A DNA stretch of 64,000 nt from Bdellovibrionota bacterium (GTDB lineage: Bacteria > Bdellovibrionota > Bdellovibrionia > Bdellovibrionales > JAEYZS01). Positions 60,652 through 64,000 of this stretch are shown one piece after another. The DNA lies in contig JAZKEU010000009.1 in the NCBI GenBank assembly GCA_040386775.1, positions 39,641-103,640 of the forward strand, in the 5' to 3' direction. The translations under genes and the position numbers were made by a program. Positions within the stretch are counted from its first letter, which is position 1, and each line of letters opens with the position of its first letter. A model generated the notes under the pieces. The model was given only the letters and a program-made list of their open reading frames with translations. It was not told where the DNA came from and made no database searches.

Positions 60652-60677
60652 ATTTGTGAAACATTAGTCTCACAAAT
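60652..60677. promoter_or_regulatory. inverted repeat in the lon leader
   Basis: ATTTGTGAAAC (60652-60662) and GTCTCACAAAT (60667-60677) are complementary except at one position, which is a G-U wobble in the minus-strand RNA, with a 4-nt loop. It lies just upstream of the lon ribosome site. It may be an operator or an mRNA hairpin; it is not the CIRCE heat-shock element. Confidence 0.5.
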
Positions 60678-60710
60678 GATTTATCGGAGGTATTGGGTGT
60701 GCCTTTAAGA

Positions 60711-61061
60711 CTATCTTTGTAAACTCTCTCTTAGTTTAGCACCTTCGAGTGATAACCTTGTCCAAGGTAGAGTTAAAATTCTTTCGGCCTCAATAAGTTG
60801 CTCGGTTTCTTCGCAAATTCCATATTCTCCAGACTCAAGTCTGTGCAGTGCGGATTCGATTTCGAGCAATTGTTTTCTAAGGCGATTTTGAAAAAGAAAC
60901 CATTGATGCTCATTGATGGCGCGAATGTTCTGATCTCCAAAGTCTCCAAGAGTTTCTTCACTCTCAGGAGGTTTGCCATTCACTTTCAAAGTGTTAAGTA
61001 CTTCCTCTTTTTCTGAGAGTAAACGTTCTTTGCAACTTTTAAGAATTTTAGATGAAAACAT
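60711..61061 (-). CDS. DksA/TraR-family protein without intact zinc finger (copy 2)
   Basis: The 116-residue protein has the DksA-type coiled-coil region (LLEIESALHRLESGEYGICEETEQLIEAERI) and the LPWTRLSLEGAKLR end. The family zinc finger needs Cys at four positions, but here only the first (GICEE) remains and the others are Thr, Ser and Gly. DksA-like proteins reach the RNA polymerase secondary channel and modify ppGpp responses; zinc-less variants still can fold. It is similar to the next gene upstream but not identical (paralog). Confidence 0.85.
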   Translation of the reverse strand: MFSSKILKSCKERLLSEKEEVLNTLKVNGKPPESEETLGDFGDQNIRAINEHQWFLFQNRLRKQLLEIESALHRLESGEYGICEETEQLIEAERILTLPWTRLSLEGAKLRESLQR

Positions 61062-61100
61062 GAGTGAGATTTAATTTGGCTTTGTATTTAAGGCAATAAA

Positions 61101-61129
61101 AAAACAGAGTGCCTAACGCACTCTGTTTT
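61101..61129 (-). terminator. intrinsic terminator between the DksA-like genes
   Basis: AAAACAGAGTGC (61101-61112) and GCACTCTGTTTT (61118-61129) form a 12-bp stem with a 5-nt loop. On the minus strand it is followed by a run of seven or more T. It ends transcription of the upstream paralog at 61176-61547. Confidence 0.92.
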
Positions 61130-61175
61130 AGAAAAAATTTAGAGAAAGCTCAGTGAAAATTCATTTGATCAAATT

Positions 61176-61547
61176 TTAATCAACTCTCTTTTGATAATTT
61201 GGTGCCTCTCTAGTTTCTGCACCTTCTATACTCAATCGAGTCCAAGGGATAACCAACAATCTCTCGGACTCGATTGGTTCATCGGTTTCTTCGCATACTC
61301 CGTACATGCCAGCCTCGATTCTATAAAGTGCAGATTCGATTTCCAGAAGTGCTTCACGAAGTCTTTTTTGTGCTAGCAAGGCTTCTTTTTCGGCAAGGAT
61401 TCTCATTGTCTGATCACCCTCGTCGCCCCCCTTATCGTCTGAATGCTGAGACAACATTTTCTGAGCATCCTTATAACGATTTAATATATCTTGTTTAGCC
61501 TCTATCAACTTCTTCTTACAAATCTGCACCAGTTCCGGTGTTAGCAT
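61176..61547 (-). CDS. DksA/TraR-family protein without intact zinc finger (copy 1)
   Basis: The 123-residue protein is a paralog of the gene at 60711-61061: REALLEIESALYRIEAGMYGVCEETDEPIESERLL followed by VIPWTRLSIEGAE. Again only the first zinc Cys survives. The N-terminal helices are those of DksA coiled-coil proteins. It has its own terminator and a highly structured 5' leader that includes its Shine-Dalgarno sequence in a stem, so translation may be regulated. Confidence 0.86.
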   Translation of the reverse strand: MLTPELVQICKKKLIEAKQDILNRYKDAQKMLSQHSDDKGGDEGDQTMRILAEKEALLAQKRLREALLEIESALYRIEAGMYGVCEETDEPIESERLLVIPWTRLSIEGAETREAPNYQKRVD

Positions 61548-61647
61548 AACGTTTCTCCCCCGTTAAAATTCCTTTATGTTTACGGACATCCTGTCCTTGG
61601 TAAGCGACCTGGACCAGACGTCCAGATCACGAGAATAAGACGGGGGA
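61548..61647 (-). promoter_or_regulatory. structured 5' leader that can hide the ribosome site
   Basis: On the minus strand TCCCCCGT (61640-61647) is complementary to ACGGGGGA (61556-61563), which contains the Shine-Dalgarno sequence of the DksA-like gene. Between them are two hairpins: CTGGAC/GTCCAG (61609-61625) and GGACA/TGTCC (61584-61596). Together they make a three-helix junction of about 90 nt. The pairing is visible in the sequence; regulation is inferred. Confidence 0.62.
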
Positions 61648-61676
61648 TCTGTCGATAACGGTTAGATTAAAATCTA

Positions 61677-63677
61677 TTATTTCTTTTTATTGGAACTATT
61701 AGGCGTACTCGCTGCCGGCAATGCTTGAGCTTGATCTAGAGTTAAAATCTTACCGTCATTCACAGTAAGAGCCACAATTGGGCGTGAGAAGTCGCGAGTA
61801 GTTTGGCTATCAAGGGTATTTAAAGCACCTTTAACCGAGCGTAAACCCGCCAATCTCATCTGTAATTCTGATCTAGAGCTAACTCCAGAGACAGCATCTT
61901 TTAAAATAAGAGCCGTATCATAGGCCTGGAGATCAAATAGAGAAGGAGTTTTGCCGAAAGCTTGAAAATATTTCTTATAAAAATCAGAGTTAGTAAAAGT
62001 TTGATCTTGTCCCAAGAAACTATCCACAAAAACAATCGATTTTGCAAAAGATCCGGCTCTTTCTATTACTCCAGGAGTGTTCCAAATATTTGTTCCTAAA
62101 AGCGTAATGTCTTTTACTTCTTGGAAAGAAAGCATAGCGGCGATTTGACCCAGAGCACGCGTATTGTCTGGAACAAAAAGAGCCTGGAAGTCGACAATGG
62201 GAGGTAGCAAATCTTTTGGAGTTTCATTTCTAGCCGTAGCCTGAGGAACTTTCTTTTTCCATTCTTCAAACTTCGCTTTATATTCTAGAGCGCGATCATC
62301 TGTATAGTATGTACCCACTAATTTTTGTATTGAACCCCTGAAATCTGTTTCTTTTGGATCATACGATTGAGCAGCTTTAATTTGTCCGCCTGCGGACTGA
62401 ACAGCATCCCAAAAAAGATTTGCATATTCGGCACCATAGGCATCTTCGGGATAGAGAATTGCAAATTTTGTGAATCCTAATTTTTCTACGGCTGTCTTAA
62501 CGATGTACTGAACCTGCATTTCACTTGTTAGAGCATTTCTAAAAATAAAATCGCCAATTTGAGTAATACCTGATTTTTGAGAAAGAACAATCGTAGGAAC
62601 ACCAAGCGCTTGCGCCTTGGAAGAAATATTTGTTGCGGTTTTACTCTGTAGACTGCCGATGATTGCAACAACTTGGTCTTCAACAACAAGTTTTTCTACT
62701 GCGCGTCTTGCATCTAGATATTTTCCTTCGCTATCAATCACAGCTAGGCGAATATTTGTTTTGCGATCATATATACCGAGTCCAAGCTGAATCGAATTCA
62801 AAACACTTCTTCCGATATCAGCATTCTTTCCGCTCAGTGGAAGAATAACACCAATAGTTTTTGTATCCACACTTGATCTTGCATCTAATTGTTTCAGAAA
62901 TTCTCTTGAGTTTTCTGCAAGATCACTTTCTGGATTTAGAGAAATCACTCTTGAAAAATGTGATCGGGCTTTAGAAAAATCAGACTGTTCGAAAGCGACG
63001 CTTCCAAGTCTAAAGTGAATACTCGAATGTACAAATTCCAATTTTGAATTATCAAGAACAGCATCTAGATCTTGTGGTCGAACTAGAGAATCAGTAATTG
63101 AAGTGGCTCTGATCTTATAGGTCATTTTACTTTGTGGGTCCTCAGAAACTCTATGCATTTCAGCTAGAGTTTCAAGCTGGCCCATCACATCTTGTTCTAG
63201 TTTTAAAAATTCTATTTTATAATTTAAAAGCTCGGCTCTTTCGTTAGGAGTCAATGCTCCTGACCTCAAGGCTTGATTTAAAAGATTTTTAGCCTGGTCA
63301 TTTTTTCTTTGAGAGAGGTAAACACGAATGACTTTTGTATAAGTCTCACCTTCGTAAGGCTCTTGGTATTCGTTATTTAAAATAAAAGAGTATGCATTTA
63401 CAGCTTGATCAGAGCGTCCATTCTTTTGGTAATAATCTCCAGCAACCTTTGCCGCTTCAGAGGCAGTCGCTGTTTTTGGATGCTTTTGAATTAGAAGTTC
63501 AATTCTTTTTAGAGCTCTTGCTGGATTTTTCGCAAAGTCTCCTTTTGCCAGAGCAAACTCTTTTTGTACGCTTTGATCAGCCTGAGGTGGTGGATCTTTT
63601 TTTACGGGCTGAGAAGTACAAGATACAAGAATTGCATTGATAGAAAAAAATAAAAATAATCTTGTTATAGATTTCAT
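61677..63677 (-). CDS. LpoA/LppC-like lipoprotein (penicillin-binding protein activator or ABC-type periplasmic domain)
   Basis: The signal peptide ends at lipobox ILVSC (Cys 20). Residues about 40-270 form TPR-like helices, and from IGVILPLSGKNADIGRSVLNSIQLG onward there is a periplasmic binding-protein fold of the amino-acid type (Peripla_BP_6), with FRNALTSEMQVQYI and FAILYPEDAYGAEYA. This TPR plus binding-protein layout is that of LpoA, an outer-membrane activator of peptidoglycan synthase PBP1A, which is my preferred role. A free ligand-binding function is possible. Length 666 residues; Lys/Asn-rich end. Confidence 0.82.
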   Translation of the reverse strand: MKSITRLFLFFSINAILVSCTSQPVKKDPPPQADQSVQKEFALAKGDFAKNPARALKRIELLIQKHPKTATASEAAKVAGDYYQKNGRSDQAVNAYSFILNNEYQEPYEGETYTKVIRVYLSQRKNDQAKNLLNQALRSGALTPNERAELLNYKIEFLKLEQDVMGQLETLAEMHRVSEDPQSKMTYKIRATSITDSLVRPQDLDAVLDNSKLEFVHSSIHFRLGSVAFEQSDFSKARSHFSRVISLNPESDLAENSREFLKQLDARSSVDTKTIGVILPLSGKNADIGRSVLNSIQLGLGIYDRKTNIRLAVIDSEGKYLDARRAVEKLVVEDQVVAIIGSLQSKTATNISSKAQALGVPTIVLSQKSGITQIGDFIFRNALTSEMQVQYIVKTAVEKLGFTKFAILYPEDAYGAEYANLFWDAVQSAGGQIKAAQSYDPKETDFRGSIQKLVGTYYTDDRALEYKAKFEEWKKKVPQATARNETPKDLLPPIVDFQALFVPDNTRALGQIAAMLSFQEVKDITLLGTNIWNTPGVIERAGSFAKSIVFVDSFLGQDQTFTNSDFYKKYFQAFGKTPSLFDLQAYDTALILKDAVSGVSSRSELQMRLAGLRSVKGALNTLDSQTTRDFSRPIVALTVNDGKILTLDQAQALPAASTPNSSNKKK

Positions 63678-63697
63678 GAGTTCACCTATTTTCGGAA

Positions 63698-64000
63698 TTA
63701 TGAAAGCTTACTTTTGAACTCTTTAGAAAGTGTATATTCTTTTTCTGAAAGAGATTCGATAAACTCTCGCTCTTTTTCGTTAAGATCGCTCGGGATATCC
63801 ACGAGGACTTTTATATATTGTGACCCACTTTCGGGACCGCTGTCATTAGGAAAGCCCTTGTTTTTGAGTCGAAAAACTTTACCAGATGGAGTCATTGGTG
63901 GGATTGTGAGCATCACGCGTCCAGTTAATGTGGGAACCTCTAGACTTCCGCCAAGTATAGCGGCCGGAAGTGGGATAGGAAAATCTACCCAAATATCATT
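63698..64000 (-). CDS. DnaJ/CbpA-type co-chaperone, C-terminal part
   Basis: The frame stays open to the window edge, so the N-terminal part is missing. The visible 100 residues contain the second DnaJ C-terminal beta domain: PLPAAILGGSLEVPTLTG, then TIPPMTPSGKVFRLKNKGFP and SQYIKVLVDIPSDLNEKEREFI. The J domain is outside, so DnaJ and CbpA cannot be told apart. It is 20 bp upstream of the LpoA-like gene. Confidence 0.88.
   Translation of the reverse strand, partial: NDIWVDFPIPLPAAILGGSLEVPTLTGRVMLTIPPMTPSGKVFRLKNKGFPNDSGPESGSQYIKVLVDIPSDLNEKEREFIESLSEKEYTLSKEFKSKLS

Overview
The window looks like chromosomal DNA from an AT-rich Gram-negative bacterium, most likely a Bdellovibrio-like member of the Bdellovibrionota (the old delta-proteobacteria). 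This placement is inferred from gene content and is not certain. Supporting traits are the gene order around the replication origin, many lipoproteins and TPR proteins, a bactofilin next to parAB, two b-type ATP synthase subunits (b' and b), tandem DksA-like proteins that have lost their zinc cysteines, and a remnant resembling the C-terminus of TIGR02147/DUF4423 proteins. Most of the sequence is core chromosome. No rRNA, tRNA, CRISPR array or recognisable insertion sequence was found.

Layout. 0-5.8 kb holds the 3' part of pdxA, a phosphoglucomutase/phosphomannomutase, a shortened uvrA and two small secreted proteins. 5.8-17.3 kb is a long minus-strand train: dnaA, oriC, dnaN, recF, gyrB, gyrA, a TPR lipoprotein, then the Fo genes atpZ-atpI-atpB-atpE, closed by a strong terminator. 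17.5-34 kb is the opposite, plus-strand arm: rpmH-rnpA-yidD-yidC-khpB(jag)-mnmE-mnmG-rsmG, two parS sites, parA-parB-bactofilin, and the rest of the ATP synthase (b', b, delta, alpha, gamma, beta, epsilon). The ATP synthase is therefore split on either side of the origin. 34-48.8 kb holds nagZ, an outer-membrane protein, mfd and a membrane-arm-only complex I operon (nuoA-H-J-K-L-M-N).

48.8-57.4 kb is the accessory region. It contains a 1133-residue secreted protein with a collagen-like glycine-rich N-terminus. Next is a HipT-like kinase followed by a protein that joins a HipS-like domain to a HipB-like helix-turn-helix domain, behind three evenly spaced palindromes. A decayed gene follows, then a winged-helix/nucleotidyltransferase pair with twin operators built into a good sigma-70 promoter, a patatin-like lipase, and a small DNA-binding coiled-coil gene framed by 39-bp inverted repeats. 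57.4-64 kb returns to core genes: lon, two zinc-less DksA/TraR-like proteins (one behind a structured leader that can hide its Shine-Dalgarno sequence), an LpoA/LppC-like lipoprotein and the 3' part of a dnaJ-type gene.

The best candidates for something new are the HipT/HipS-HipB fusion locus with its operator array, the autoregulated winged-helix/nucleotidyltransferase pair, the inverted-repeat element at 56.7-57.4 kb, and the structured leader at 61.55-61.65 kb. The oriC, with a clear DnaA-trio, and the two parS sites, one inside rsmG, are well supported.
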